Below, piece after piece: positions 1-7,648 of a DNA stretch of 13,449 nt (its first letter is position 1; each line of letters opens with the position of its first letter). This DNA is from Candidatus Acetothermia bacterium. Its GTDB lineage: Bacteria; Bipolaricaulota; Bipolaricaulia; UBA7950; UBA9294. The notes beneath the pieces are model-generated. The model was given only the letters and a program-made list of their open reading frames with translations, was not told where the DNA came from and did no database searches. Position numbers and translations under genes: made by a program. Where the stretch lies: assembly GCA_003545155.1 (NCBI GenBank), contig DQCH01000049.1:1-13449 (forward strand), given 5' to 3'.

Positions 1-1472
1 AACCAGGCCATAACCATCTCGTCGGTCATCGCCCACAGCGGAATCCACATGACATCCTGCACGCTCAGGATCTGGATCGCCTTGTACAGTTTCGTCCGTT
101 TCGCCGGATCGGCGGTCGACGTGGCGACCTCAAGGATGTTCTTGTACGCCTCGTAGTTGGGGTGGTTGTTGAAGTAGGTCCCCATCCCTTCCGGCGACTC
201 GGTCGTCCACGGGGCGAGGAAGTTCGACGACTCAAGGTAGTCGGGGTGCCAGCCGAGGAAGAACATGTCAAACCCACCGGAGGACATGCGCTCGGTGTAG
301 GCTCCCCACTCCAGGACCTGGATCGTGATGTTGATCGCAGCGATCTCCTCCAGGCTCCCCGCGACAACGGTGGCCACATCAGCCTCGGTCGTCCCGTAGT
401 GCTTCGGGGTGTACCACAGGTTAAGGTCAAGCGGATTATCCTTGGTATACCCGGCCTTAGCCAACAACTCCACCGCCTTCTCCAGGTCGCGCTCCGGGAA
501 GACAGGGATCGCGCCGAAGAAAGGCGGATCGACCATTGGGACCATGGTGTAGATCGGATCGACCATTCCCTCGAACACCTGCGAGCAGATCGCAGCACGG
601 TCGACCGCGTAGCTGATTGCCTGCCGCACCAGCGGATCGTCAACCGGTGGCTGGGTTACGTTGAACAGCAGGTAGCGGACCCCTGGGCTGGGCGGGAAGA
701 ATTTTACCACAACGTTCGGGTTGGTCTCCAAGTCCCTGATGTCCTGTGGACTGAGGGTCCTGAACACAAAGTCGACGTCACCAGCCTCGATCGCCGCACG
801 CAGGGCCGCCGCATCAGAATACAACTTCTCGATGACGTATTTGCTCTTCGGCGCCTCGCCGTAGTAGCCGTCGTAGGCCTCGTACTTCACGTACTGATCG
901 GGCACATGCTCGATCAGCTTGTACGGACCGGTCCCGGCGTAGACACCGTTAGCAAAGTCGTTCTCTGGAGTCGTCTTCGGCGAGTAGATCAGCGCCGGCG
1001 CGAGGCTCTCTTCCATGCGCAACAGGAAGATCGCGTCGGGCATAGTTAGGTAGATCTTCACGGTTAGATCATTGATCACCTCGATGTGGTCGATGACCTT
1101 GATCAGCCCAACGCCACCTTCCGGCCCATCCAGCCGGAGGTTGCGGTCAAGACACCACTTTACTGCATGCGCGTCGCACTTCTCGTCGTCCCAGAACGTG
1201 ATCCCCGGCCGGATGTGGAACGTGTACTCCATTCCATCCGCGGAGATGTCCCAGGATTCGGCGATTGCGCCTTTCAGTTCCAGTGTATCTGGATCGAGTG
1301 TCATCAACGCATCGGTGGTCGCTCGCAGCACGTGCCAAGAGTAGTGGTCATAGCTGTTCGCGAACGCAAGCTGAGTGACCCGATCAGTCGTCCCCATGAT
1401 CAGGGGCTCCTGCCCTACTGCAACCAGGGCAAAAAGACCAACCACGAGTAGAACTCCCAAAAGCTTTCTCAT
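1..1472 (-). CDS. Peptide/nickel-type ABC transporter substrate-binding protein (SBP family 5), C-terminus outside window
   Basis: Extracytoplasmic solute receptor that should capture a peptide or similar solute and hand it to the two permeases encoded just upstream. The reading frame is open from ATG 1472 to the left edge, giving 490 residues; family members are usually 500-560, so only a short C-terminal piece is missing. The start is backed by AAGGAGG eight bases upstream. Residues 1-20 form a signal peptide (MRKLL, then a hydrophobic core, cleavage probably at AVG-Q); there is no lipobox cysteine, so it is predicted to be free or held by other means. Family hallmarks follow: an early segment with ESWDIS and a GMEYTFHIRPGITFWD-type stretch, the GTGPYKL motif, DVDFVFR, and the VDDPLVRQAISYAVDR helix typical of SBP_bac_5. 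It lies 132 bases after permease C and is probably co-transcribed. The ligand cannot be told from sequence; oligopeptide, dipeptide and some sugar systems share this fold. Family certain, substrate not. Confidence 0.93.
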   Translation of the reverse strand, partial: MRKLLGVLLVVGLFALVAVGQEPLIMGTTDRVTQLAFANSYDHYSWHVLRATTDALMTLDPDTLELKGAIAESWDISADGMEYTFHIRPGITFWDDEKCDAHAVKWCLDRNLRLDGPEGGVGLIKVIDHIEVINDLTVKIYLTMPDAIFLLRMEESLAPALIYSPKTTPENDFANGVYAGTGPYKLIEHVPDQYVKYEAYDGYYGEAPKSKYVIEKLYSDAAALRAAIEAGDVDFVFRTLSPQDIRDLETNPNVVVKFFPPSPGVRYLLFNVTQPPVDDPLVRQAISYAVDRAAICSQVFEGMVDPIYTMVPMVDPPFFGAIPVFPERDLEKAVELLAKAGYTKDNPLDLNLWYTPKHYGTTEADVATVVAGSLEEIAAINITIQVLEWGAYTERMSSGGFDMFFLGWHPDYLESSNFLAPWTTESPEGMGTYFNNHPNYEAYKNILEVATSTADPAKRTKLYKAIQILSVQDVMWIPLWAMTDEMVMAW

Positions 1473-1534
1473 CTCTTATACCTCCTTGTTAACGATTACC
1501 CGTTTTCTCTACCTACATATTTTGCTTGGTAGTT

Positions 1535-1543
1535 ATCACCTCC
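1535..1543 (-). promoter_or_regulatory. Shine-Dalgarno-like site with no start codon behind it
   Basis: On the minus strand the bases GGAGGTGAT match the full 16S rRNA anti-Shine-Dalgarno complement over nine positions, yet no usable start codon follows at 5-10 bases. It lies in the 132-base spacer between the permease C stop and the binding-protein start, about 60 bases ahead of the real AAGGAGG site (1481-1487). It could be a ribosome standby site, a relic of a lost small gene, or chance. I saw no convincing sigma-70 promoter or terminator elsewhere in this spacer. Confidence 0.35.
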
Positions 1544-1604
1544 GTGCGATGTAGTAAGAGTTTCTACTTTTTCGTCACTAGTCTAGCACAGCCAATTCAG
1601 AAAG

Positions 1605-2534
1605 TCAAACTCTCTTCCGCCTTCGCTTCGGGTTTACCAGGTCGCTGATTCCCTCACCGATCAGACCAAACCCGAGGGAGAGAGCGATGATCATCAACCC
1701 GGGAAAGGTGATCAGCCACCATGAACCCGACTGCAAATACTTCTGCCCATTTTGAATGTCGAAACCCCAATCCGGAGCTGGCGGAGGCAGCCCAAACCCG
1801 AGGAAGGAGAGCGCGGCAACGGTGAGGATGGCATCGGCGAGGTTAAACGAGGAGACAGCCATGATCGCGTTCACTGTATTGGGGGCCACATGTCTGAGGA
1901 TAATGCGGGTATTGCTCGCTCCCACGGCGCGTATTGCCTCGATGTACGTGGTCTCGCGTACCTGTAAGACCTCGGCGCGGGTAACGCGGAAGTAGGTAGG
2001 AATGTAGACAAACCCAACGGCCCAGATCATCGGCCCGATCCCCGCCCCGAACATAGCAACAAGCGTGATGGCAAGGATCATCGAGGGAAAGGAGTAAATC
2101 GCGTCCATGACCAGGGAAAGGACGCGGTCGAGGAATCCACCGGTAAACCCGGAGATCCAGCCAAGGACGGATCCCACTGTCATGCTCAGGGCAATCGCCC
2201 CGAAGGCAACGATCAAGGACGCCTTCCCCCCAGCCAGCACCCGGCTGAACACGTCGCGGTGCAGTTGGTCGGCTCCCATCCAGTGATGCACGGAGGGTCC
2301 TTGAAGTCGGGGTGCTTCTCGGTAGTACACTGGATCGTAGGGGGTGAACCCCGGAACCACATTGGCGAGTACTGTCACGAGCATGAAGATGAGAACACTG
2401 GCCAGCCCGACCTTGAGGATGGTCTGATGACGCAGGGCATGTCGTCCACTGGAGAGTCTCCTCACGATCCAGCGAATAACCCCGATTACAAAAGTAGGAT
2501 TCTCGATCTTTGTTTGTCCCGTGTTTTCTGGCAT
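1605..2534 (-). CDS. Peptide/nickel-type ABC transporter permease, DppC/OppC-like
   Basis: Inner-membrane subunit that forms half of the translocation channel of the importer. The 309 residues fit the DppC class: a cytoplasmic N-terminal tail of about 38 residues, a first membrane helix around residues 39-60, the extracytoplasmic segment with YDPVYYREAP and HHWMGADQLHRDVFSRVL (the OppC N-terminal region ends in GTDxxGRDxxSR in relatives), then the BPD_transp_1 domain with further helices. The coupling (EAA) loop that contacts the ATPase is clear at residues 197-219 (YIEAIRAVGASNTRIILRHV). The C-terminus ends in a basic stretch, RRRKR, expected in the cytoplasm. The start ATG 2534 lies three bases after the stop of permease B, and GGTGAGG within the end of that gene serves as ribosome site, so the two are translationally linked. 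Solute specificity is unknown. Confidence 0.95.
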   Translation of the reverse strand: MPENTGQTKIENPTFVIGVIRWIVRRLSSGRHALRHQTILKVGLASVLIFMLVTVLANVVPGFTPYDPVYYREAPRLQGPSVHHWMGADQLHRDVFSRVLAGGKASLIVAFGAIALSMTVGSVLGWISGFTGGFLDRVLSLVMDAIYSFPSMILAITLVAMFGAGIGPMIWAVGFVYIPTYFRVTRAEVLQVRETTYIEAIRAVGASNTRIILRHVAPNTVNAIMAVSSFNLADAILTVAALSFLGFGLPPPAPDWGFDIQNGQKYLQSGSWWLITFPGLMIIALSLGFGLIGEGISDLVNPKRRRKRV

Positions 2535-2537
2535 GAA

Positions 2538-3557
2538 TTAATACCTCACCCGTGGGTCAATGACCGAGTAGAGGACATCAACGATTAAGTTAATGATGGA
2601 GATAAAAATCGCAATGAATACGATACTCCCTTGAATTGCGGGCCAATCGCGCGCCTCGATACTACGAACAAGGAAGCTCGCCACTCCCGGCCAGGAAAAG
2701 ACGGTCTCGGTGAGGACCGCCCCACCCATGAGGATAGCAAACTGAAGCCCGAACACGGTAACGATAGGAATGAGTGCGTTTCGTAGCGCATGGGCGAGGA
2801 TCACCACCCTTTCTTTTAGTCCCTTCGCCCTCGCTGTGGTAACGTAGTCTTGGTCGAGCACCTCGAGCATGCTCGCCCGGGTCATCCGCCCGAGCAACCC
2901 GGCCTGAGCAAACCCCAGGGTGATCGCTGGCAACACCAAGTGCTTGGCGATATCGGCGATCGTCTTCCCGTTTCCTCGAATCAAAGAATCGAGAAGATAA
3001 AACCCGGTGATCGGCTGGAAAGTGAACGCGACCCGTCCCCCAAGTCGGCTCGCCACCGGGAACCAACCAAGCTTCACGGCGAAGATCACCTGCAACATCA
3101 GCCCAAGCCAAAATAGAGGCATGGCAAACGAACCGACGTGGAAGATGCGTACGGCGTGATCGATCGGCCGATCGGCACGAGTAGCGGCAAGGACTCCTGT
3201 AGTAAACCCGAAAAGGCCGGCAAACAGCAATCCGAATGCGGCAAGCTCTAATGTAGCGGGGAAGCGCTGGAACAGTTCCCACACAACGGGTTTGTTCGTA
3301 CGGAATGACTTTCCGAAGTCACCGTGGATGATCCCGTTAAGGTATTCCGCGTACTGCACCGGGATCGGACGATCGACCCCCATCTTATGGCGATACTCCT
3401 CGATCAGCTCAGGAGATACGTTTCTGCCGCCGAGCATCGCCAAGACCGGATCGCCTGGCATCACCCGCAGGATGAGGAAAACCAGGGTCAGGAGGATGAG
3501 AAGCATCGGAATGGTCAACAGGAGCCTCTGTGCAATGTATCGGCTTATACCACCCAT
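2538..3557 (-). CDS. Peptide/nickel-type ABC transporter permease, DppB/OppB-like
   Basis: Inner-membrane subunit pairing with the DppC-like permease. The 339 residues match the DppB class in length and order: N-terminal helix (residues 11-31) followed by the conserved RVMPGDPV motif, a periplasmic segment with MGVDRPIPVQYAEYL and GDFGKSF, then the BPD_transp_1 domain with about five more helices. The EAA coupling loop lies at residues 238-260 (YVTTARAKGLKERVVILAHA), and TETVFSWPGV (residues 283-292) and the terminal VIDPRVRY are typical of the family. It is the first gene of the operon, led by GAGG before ATG 3557 and a promoter at 3613-3641. The operon order B-C-binding protein differs from the common binding-protein-first order. 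No ATPase gene is in the window; it may lie beyond the left edge or elsewhere. Confidence 0.96.
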   Translation of the reverse strand: MGGISRYIAQRLLLTIPMLLILLTLVFLILRVMPGDPVLAMLGGRNVSPELIEEYRHKMGVDRPIPVQYAEYLNGIIHGDFGKSFRTNKPVVWELFQRFPATLELAAFGLLFAGLFGFTTGVLAATRADRPIDHAVRIFHVGSFAMPLFWLGLMLQVIFAVKLGWFPVASRLGGRVAFTFQPITGFYLLDSLIRGNGKTIADIAKHLVLPAITLGFAQAGLLGRMTRASMLEVLDQDYVTTARAKGLKERVVILAHALRNALIPIVTVFGLQFAILMGGAVLTETVFSWPGVASFLVRSIEARDWPAIQGSIVFIAIFISIINLIVDVLYSVIDPRVRY

Positions 3558-3612
3558 AACATCCTCATTTCGATCTGAAAGTCACTCCAAGATCAAAGAA
3601 AATCAGACCCAC

Positions 3613-3641
3613 AGTCTACAATAGCGAGTTAAGAATTGCAA
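3613..3641 (-). promoter_or_regulatory. Sigma-70-type promoter for the ABC transporter operon
   Basis: On the minus strand TTGCAA (-35, 3636-3641) and TAGACT (-10, 3613-3618) are separated by exactly 17 bases. Transcription should start near 3606, giving a leader of about 50 bases before ATG 3557. The -35 box is 16 bases from the -35 box of the opposite alaS promoter, so the two are back to back. Confidence 0.55.
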
Positions 3642-3657
3642 CGCCAAGATGGAAGCT

Positions 3658-3686
3658 TTGATTTTCAGGGAGGGGCTTACTAGAAT
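3658..3686 (+). promoter_or_regulatory. Sigma-70-type promoter for alaS
   Basis: TTGATT (-35, 3658-3663) and TAGAAT (-10, 3681-3686) have a 17-base spacer. The predicted start near 3693 leaves a leader of only about 20 bases, holding the ribosome site AAAGGGG (3701-3707) before ATG 3713. That leader is too short for a T-box or attenuator, so alaS is not controlled that way from this promoter. Confidence 0.6.
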
Positions 3687-3712
3687 TCTTGCGCGTTACA
3701 AAAGGGGTTTAA

Positions 3713-6307
3713 ATGAAGACCGACCAACTTCGCAAGCTATATCTTGATTACTTTGCAAAGCATGGGCATAAGGTCCTCCCAAGCGCTTCGTTGGTGCCCA
3801 AAGATCCTACGCTCTTGTTCACTTCAGCGGGGATGGTCCAGTTCAAAGATAGCTTTTGGGGACGGATCGATCCGCCTTCCCCTCGTGTGGTCACGTGTCA
3901 AAAGTGCTTTCGCGCAACCGACATCGAGAAAGTCGGAAAGACTGCGTTTCACCATACCTTTTTTGAGATGCTCGGAAACTTCGCCTTCGGGGATTACTTC
4001 AAGGAGGGGGCAATCAAACTCGCGTGGGAGTTTGTCACCAAGGAACTGTCGATCCCTCATGAGCGACTGTGGGTATCTGTATACGAGGAGGATGAGGAGG
4101 CATACGCTATTTGGAGGGATGTCATCGGCCTACCGCCTGAGCGAATTGTCCGATTGGGGAAGAAACACAACTGGTGGGGGCCGGTAGGGAAAACCGGGCC
4201 GTGCGGACCTGATTCGGAGATTTTCTACGACGCCGGAGCCGACAAGGCCTGCGGACCGGACTGTCCTGGTGTCTCTTGTGAGTGCGCTCGATTCTCTGAG
4301 ATCTGGAACCTCGTGTTCATGCAATACGACATGCAAGAGGATGGGAATCTAGCTCCACTTAAACGTAAGAACATCGACACTGGCATGGGCCTTGAACGAA
4401 CCGCAGCCGTATTGCAGGGGGTGACAAGCGACTTCGAGATCGACTTGTTCGGACCAATTGTCGAGGCAATCGAGACAGCAATTGCAGGTCCAGTAGGTCC
4501 AAATTACCAAGCTTACAGAAACTTAATCGCTGACCACATTCGAGGAGTAATCTTCCTTATAGCCGATGGTGTGCTTCCAAGTAACGAGTGGCAGGGCTCC
4601 GTTCTCCGCCGGATCCTCCACCGGACGATATGGGCCGCACACGAGATTGAGCTTCAACACGGAACTCTAAAAAGCTTTGTCGATCCAATTGTTTCGACAC
4701 TTGGAAAGACGTACCCCGAGATTGTTGCGGCACGCTCCCTCAGCGAGAAGGTAATCGCTCATGAGGAGAAGGCGTTTCGGCGTACTCTCCGCAGTGGGAA
4801 GCCCCGGGTACAGGAGGTATTGGATCACCTGGCTGCAAAAGGGCAGACTGTGATGCCAGGGGAAATAGCGTTTGAATTGTCAGATACCTATGGAATCCCT
4901 CTAGGCATGACCGGTGCCATGGCTGCCGAAGGAGGAATCACGGTCGATGAGGCGGGATTTGAGCGGGCAATGGAACAGCAGAGAGAACGATCCCGTGCTT
5001 CTATTACAGTGGATCCTTCTGTAGGAGCCGACGCTGACCGTATACCCGCCGGGCGTAACTCGACCGTATTCCTTGGCTACGAGATGACAGAAACGGAGTC
5101 CGAACTCGAGAACGTCCTCCCACCGGGCGGAATTCCGTCCAGACTTGTCTTTCCCAAATCTCCGTTCTATGCGGAAGGAGGAGGCCAGATCGCGGACACA
5201 GGGGTCATTGAAAACCTCAGCGGATCTGGACATGCGGAGGTCACGGACGTCAAGAAGAACCCCAGTGGCGTGTATCTACACCATGTGAAGGTCAAGGAGG
5301 GGACGTTTTCCATCGGCGATCGCTGCCGCCTCGAAGTTGACGAAGCCCGCCGCAAGCGGATTGCGCGCAACCATACCGCGACCCACCTTCTCCACGCCGC
5401 CCTCCGCGAGGTGCTCGGCGAGCATGTGATCCAGGCTGGTTCCTACGTCTCCGACGACGAGCTGCGCTTTGATTTCTCCCATTTCGATAAAATGACAAAC
5501 GAGGAAATCGTTCGCGTGGAGGATCTCGCCAACGCCATCGTTTTGAAGGATCTGCCGGTCGAGACCGAAGAGATGCCGCTTAAGGAGGCCAAAGCCTCTG
5601 GCGCCGCGGCTCATTTTGAAGAGGAATATAAGGGGAAGGATCTTGTCCGCGTTGTCTCGGTCGGTGAGTTCAGCCGCGAGTTATGCGGTGGGACCCACGT
5701 GATGCGAAGCGGGGAGATCGGCCTGATCAAGGTCATCTCCGAGGAGAGCGTCGCTGCAGGAACGCGAAGGATCCGCGCCGTAACCGGTGATGGAGCGCTT
5801 GCCCAATTCCGCTCTCAAGAGGATCTCCTCTGCCAGCTAAGAGCTGAGCTAGGTGAGGAGCCGCTTGCGGGCCTAGCGCACCTGCAAGATGAGATCACTA
5901 CCTTACGCGAAAGCTCGAAGCAAATGACCGAGGAGACCCTTAAAAGAAAGCGCGATGAGATCCTCGCTCATGGGGAGAAACACGGTAAAGTGACCCTCCT
6001 CTCCGGTCGATTAGACATGAGCACCGAGGAGATCAAGCACCTCGCCGATCTGCTCGAAGAGAAATCGCGTCCGGTGATCGTCCTTCTAGTTGGAAACGCC
6101 GGTGTGCGTGGGATTGCAGTCTGCAAGGTGAGTAAAAGCCTTGATGCTGTTGATGCGAGCGCACTTCTTCACACCATGACCGAGTCCCTCGGCGGCGGTG
6201 GAGGGGGAAACCGTTCTTTCGCGCAAGGTGGCGGATCCGAGGTTTCCAAGCTCGACGAGGCACTTACAAGCGGCGTCGCGGCTGCCCGTGCCTCGCTTGC
6301 CGATTAG
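3713..6307 (+). CDS. alaS: Alanyl-tRNA synthetase
   Basis: Cytoplasmic class II synthetase that charges tRNA-Ala with alanine and edits mischarged serine or glycine. The 864 residues are close to the usual 870-880. The class II catalytic core begins at residue 1; the motif 2 region is at residues 58-97 (VTCQKCFRATDIEKVG and FFEMLGNFAFGDYFK) and motif 3 near 222-229 (DTGMGLER). A cluster of four cysteines at 180, 184, 189 and 191 lies between them, a possible metal site. The editing domain has the zinc ligands H554/H558 (HTATHLLH) and C658/H662 (CGGTH), at nearly the same spacing as in E. coli. A coiled-coil-like stretch around 725-755 leads to the C-terminal DHHA1 domain with the glycine-rich GGGGGGNRSFAQGGG near residue 826. 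The ribosome site AAAGGGG supports ATG 3713. Monocistronic, diverging from the transporter operon and converging on dnaN. Confidence 0.98.
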   Translation: MKTDQLRKLYLDYFAKHGHKVLPSASLVPKDPTLLFTSAGMVQFKDSFWGRIDPPSPRVVTCQKCFRATDIEKVGKTAFHHTFFEMLGNFAFGDYFKEGAIKLAWEFVTKELSIPHERLWVSVYEEDEEAYAIWRDVIGLPPERIVRLGKKHNWWGPVGKTGPCGPDSEIFYDAGADKACGPDCPGVSCECARFSEIWNLVFMQYDMQEDGNLAPLKRKNIDTGMGLERTAAVLQGVTSDFEIDLFGPIVEAIETAIAGPVGPNYQAYRNLIADHIRGVIFLIADGVLPSNEWQGSVLRRILHRTIWAAHEIELQHGTLKSFVDPIVSTLGKTYPEIVAARSLSEKVIAHEEKAFRRTLRSGKPRVQEVLDHLAAKGQTVMPGEIAFELSDTYGIPLGMTGAMAAEGGITVDEAGFERAMEQQRERSRASITVDPSVGADADRIPAGRNSTVFLGYEMTETESELENVLPPGGIPSRLVFPKSPFYAEGGGQIADTGVIENLSGSGHAEVTDVKKNPSGVYLHHVKVKEGTFSIGDRCRLEVDEARRKRIARNHTATHLLHAALREVLGEHVIQAGSYVSDDELRFDFSHFDKMTNEEIVRVEDLANAIVLKDLPVETEEMPLKEAKASGAAAHFEEEYKGKDLVRVVSVGEFSRELCGGTHVMRSGEIGLIKVISEESVAAGTRRIRAVTGDGALAQFRSQEDLLCQLRAELGEEPLAGLAHLQDEITTLRESSKQMTEETLKRKRDEILAHGEKHGKVTLLSGRLDMSTEEIKHLADLLEEKSRPVIVLLVGNAGVRGIAVCKVSKSLDAVDASALLHTMTESLGGGGGGNRSFAQGGGSEVSKLDEALTSGVAAARASLAD

Positions 6308-6323
6308 CTTAGCCACGGTGTAG

Positions 6324-6344
6324 CGGCGGAACCTGTGTCCGCCG
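6324..6344 (+). terminator. Hairpin after alaS, possible terminator without U-tract
   Basis: CGGCGGA and TCCGCCG form a perfect 7-base-pair stem around a 7-base loop, 16 bases after the alaS stop. The following plus-strand bases are purine-rich (AAGAAGG), so it is not a classical intrinsic terminator; it may protect the mRNA 3' end or work with Rho. Confidence 0.35.
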
Positions 6345-6374
6345 AAGAAGGAACGTCGCACACGAGGTACGACG
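6344..6374 (-). terminator. Likely intrinsic terminator of the dnaN transcript
   Basis: Read on the minus strand, CGTCGTAC and GTGCGACG pair over eight positions (one G-U) around the loop CTCGT (6354-6374), followed by the pyrimidine run TTCCTTCTTC (6344-6353). It lies about 54 bases past the dnaN stop in the convergent gap with alaS. The U-run is interrupted by C, so strength is uncertain. Confidence 0.45.
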
Positions 6375-6427
6375 CTACGAACGAATCCCTCTCCAGCTCG
6401 GGGGGTGTGAAGGAAGATAGCCGTCAG

Positions 6428-7579
6428 CTAGCCGCCGAGGCGAACCGGCATGCAGACGTAGAGGAATCCCTCGTCTTCTGGAGCAATCTTCTCCCCTGAG
6501 GGCTCGATCAAGCCCGCCTTCTCCGAGGAGGAGAGCCAGAGCACGGTCTCCTCGGAGTGCATCCGCTTGAGTGCATCGATCAGGTATTCGGCCTTAAACG
6601 AGACCTCGATTTCCCCTTGAGGGACCTTCTTTAAGCGCACGCGCTCCTCAGCCTCTCCTTTCACCTTGTCGGCAGAGTTGATCCGGGTAGCGCTCTCCTC
6701 ATTTGCGACACGGAGGGTCACCGCTCCCGATTCCTCTGCTGCAGTGATCTCGATCCGCTGCATCGTCTCCAGAAAGGCGCGGCGGTCGAAGACGAGGGAG
6801 ATCGGATTCTCCTTGGGAATCACTCGCTCGAAGTCAGGGAACTCCTCAGCGATCGTCCTTGCCATGAACGTCACTCCATCTGACTGGAAGAAGAGCTGTC
6901 CTTCTCCCTTGTACAGATCAACCGTCTCCCCCTCCACCTGGGAGAGGACCCGATCCAGGTCGGTAAGGACGCTGGCGTCGATGAGGTATTCTCCCTCCTC
7001 GAAAACCTCATTCACCCCTACCGTCTTCATCGCGAGGCGGTAGCCGTTGGTGGCGACCATCTTCAGCGAGGCGCTTTTAAGGACGACATCTACACCGGTG
7101 AGACTGAGGCGGGTCGTCTCCGCCGCTTTGAGCGTGGCGAAGGCCGTCTGGTCGAGCCCCTGGTGGAAGTTCTTGACCTTGAGTGAGGCGATTTTGGTCT
7201 GCGGGAGTGAGGGAACCTCGGGGTAGTCCTCCACGGGGAGTGTCGGAAGGTCGAACGACGCTTCCCCGCATCGTAGCTTGACAACTGTTCCATTCTCGGC
7301 GTCGGTCTTCAACGTGATTCGCTCGTCTTCCGGAAGGTGAGCCGCGATCTGTGAGAGGACAGCTCCATTCAGCACCACTGCCTCATCGCCGACTTGGTTG
7401 TCAATCGTAATCTCGCAGCGTACCGCCCGCTCGAGGTCGGTCGCGTAAAGGCGCAACCGATCCCCCTCGATTTCCATCTTCAAGCCCGAGAGAATCGGCA
7501 TGCTACTACGAGTCCCCAAGGCATAGCTTGAGAGCTTTACCCCGAACACCAAGTCATTCTTCACACATACAAAATCCAT
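6428..7579 (-). CDS. dnaN: DNA polymerase III subunit beta (sliding clamp)
   Basis: Ring-shaped dimer that holds the replicative polymerase and other partners on DNA. The 383 residues fit the family, with three clamp domains of about 120-130 residues. Diagnostic stretches are SMPILSGLKMEIEG near the N-terminus, LYATDLERAVRCEI, FDLPTLPVEDYPEVP at the end of domain 1, VATNGYRLAMKT in domain 2, ARTIAEEFPDFERVIP in the domain 2-3 region, and the C-terminal MPVRL that lines the peptide-binding pocket. The protein ends two glycines beyond MPVRL, a small extension. The start ATG 7579 is preceded by AAGGGGTG. It lies 69 bases downstream of tmk in the same direction and has its own candidate promoter in that gap. 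dnaN is usually beside dnaA; here it is not, although tmk next to a polymerase III subunit gene recalls the common tmk-holB pairing. Confidence 0.97.
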   Translation of the reverse strand: MDFVCVKNDLVFGVKLSSYALGTRSSMPILSGLKMEIEGDRLRLYATDLERAVRCEITIDNQVGDEAVVLNGAVLSQIAAHLPEDERITLKTDAENGTVVKLRCGEASFDLPTLPVEDYPEVPSLPQTKIASLKVKNFHQGLDQTAFATLKAAETTRLSLTGVDVVLKSASLKMVATNGYRLAMKTVGVNEVFEEGEYLIDASVLTDLDRVLSQVEGETVDLYKGEGQLFFQSDGVTFMARTIAEEFPDFERVIPKENPISLVFDRRAFLETMQRIEITAAEESGAVTLRVANEESATRINSADKVKGEAEERVRLKKVPQGEIEVSFKAEYLIDALKRMHSEETVLWLSSSEKAGLIEPSGEKIAPEDEGFLYVCMPVRLGG

Positions 7580-7614
7580 TTGGTCACCCCTTGCTCTCGA
7601 TTCTTACCCGCTTC

Positions 7615-7644
7615 ATGATACACGATTGTTGAGGTTTTCGACAA
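7615..7644 (-). promoter_or_regulatory. Candidate sigma-70 promoter for dnaN
   Basis: On the minus strand TTGTCG (-35, 7639-7644) and TATCAT (-10, 7615-7620) are 18 bases apart, in the 69-base tmk-dnaN gap. The start would fall near 7608, about 29 bases before ATG 7579, with the ribosome site AAGGGGTG in between. This would let dnaN be expressed apart from lspA-tmk. Confidence 0.5.
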
Positions 7645-7648
7645 AAGC

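Noticed and set aside
162..1049. 295-residue open frame on the plus strand
   Set aside because: It lies wholly antisense to the binding-protein gene, which has clear family motifs and a ribosome site; the antisense frame has no recognisable domain.
1545..1575. Possible terminator hairpin on the plus strand near AGTA...TACTTTTT
   Set aside because: The stem has only four pairs, and no plus-strand gene precedes it.
3687..3712. T-box or other leader control for alaS
   Set aside because: The predicted leader is only about 20 bases and contains just the ribosome site.
3713..6307. Possible recombination mosaic within alaS, from local swings in GC around 5290
   Set aside because: GC rises and falls again over short stretches on both sides and the protein motifs run without a break, so ordinary local variation explains it.
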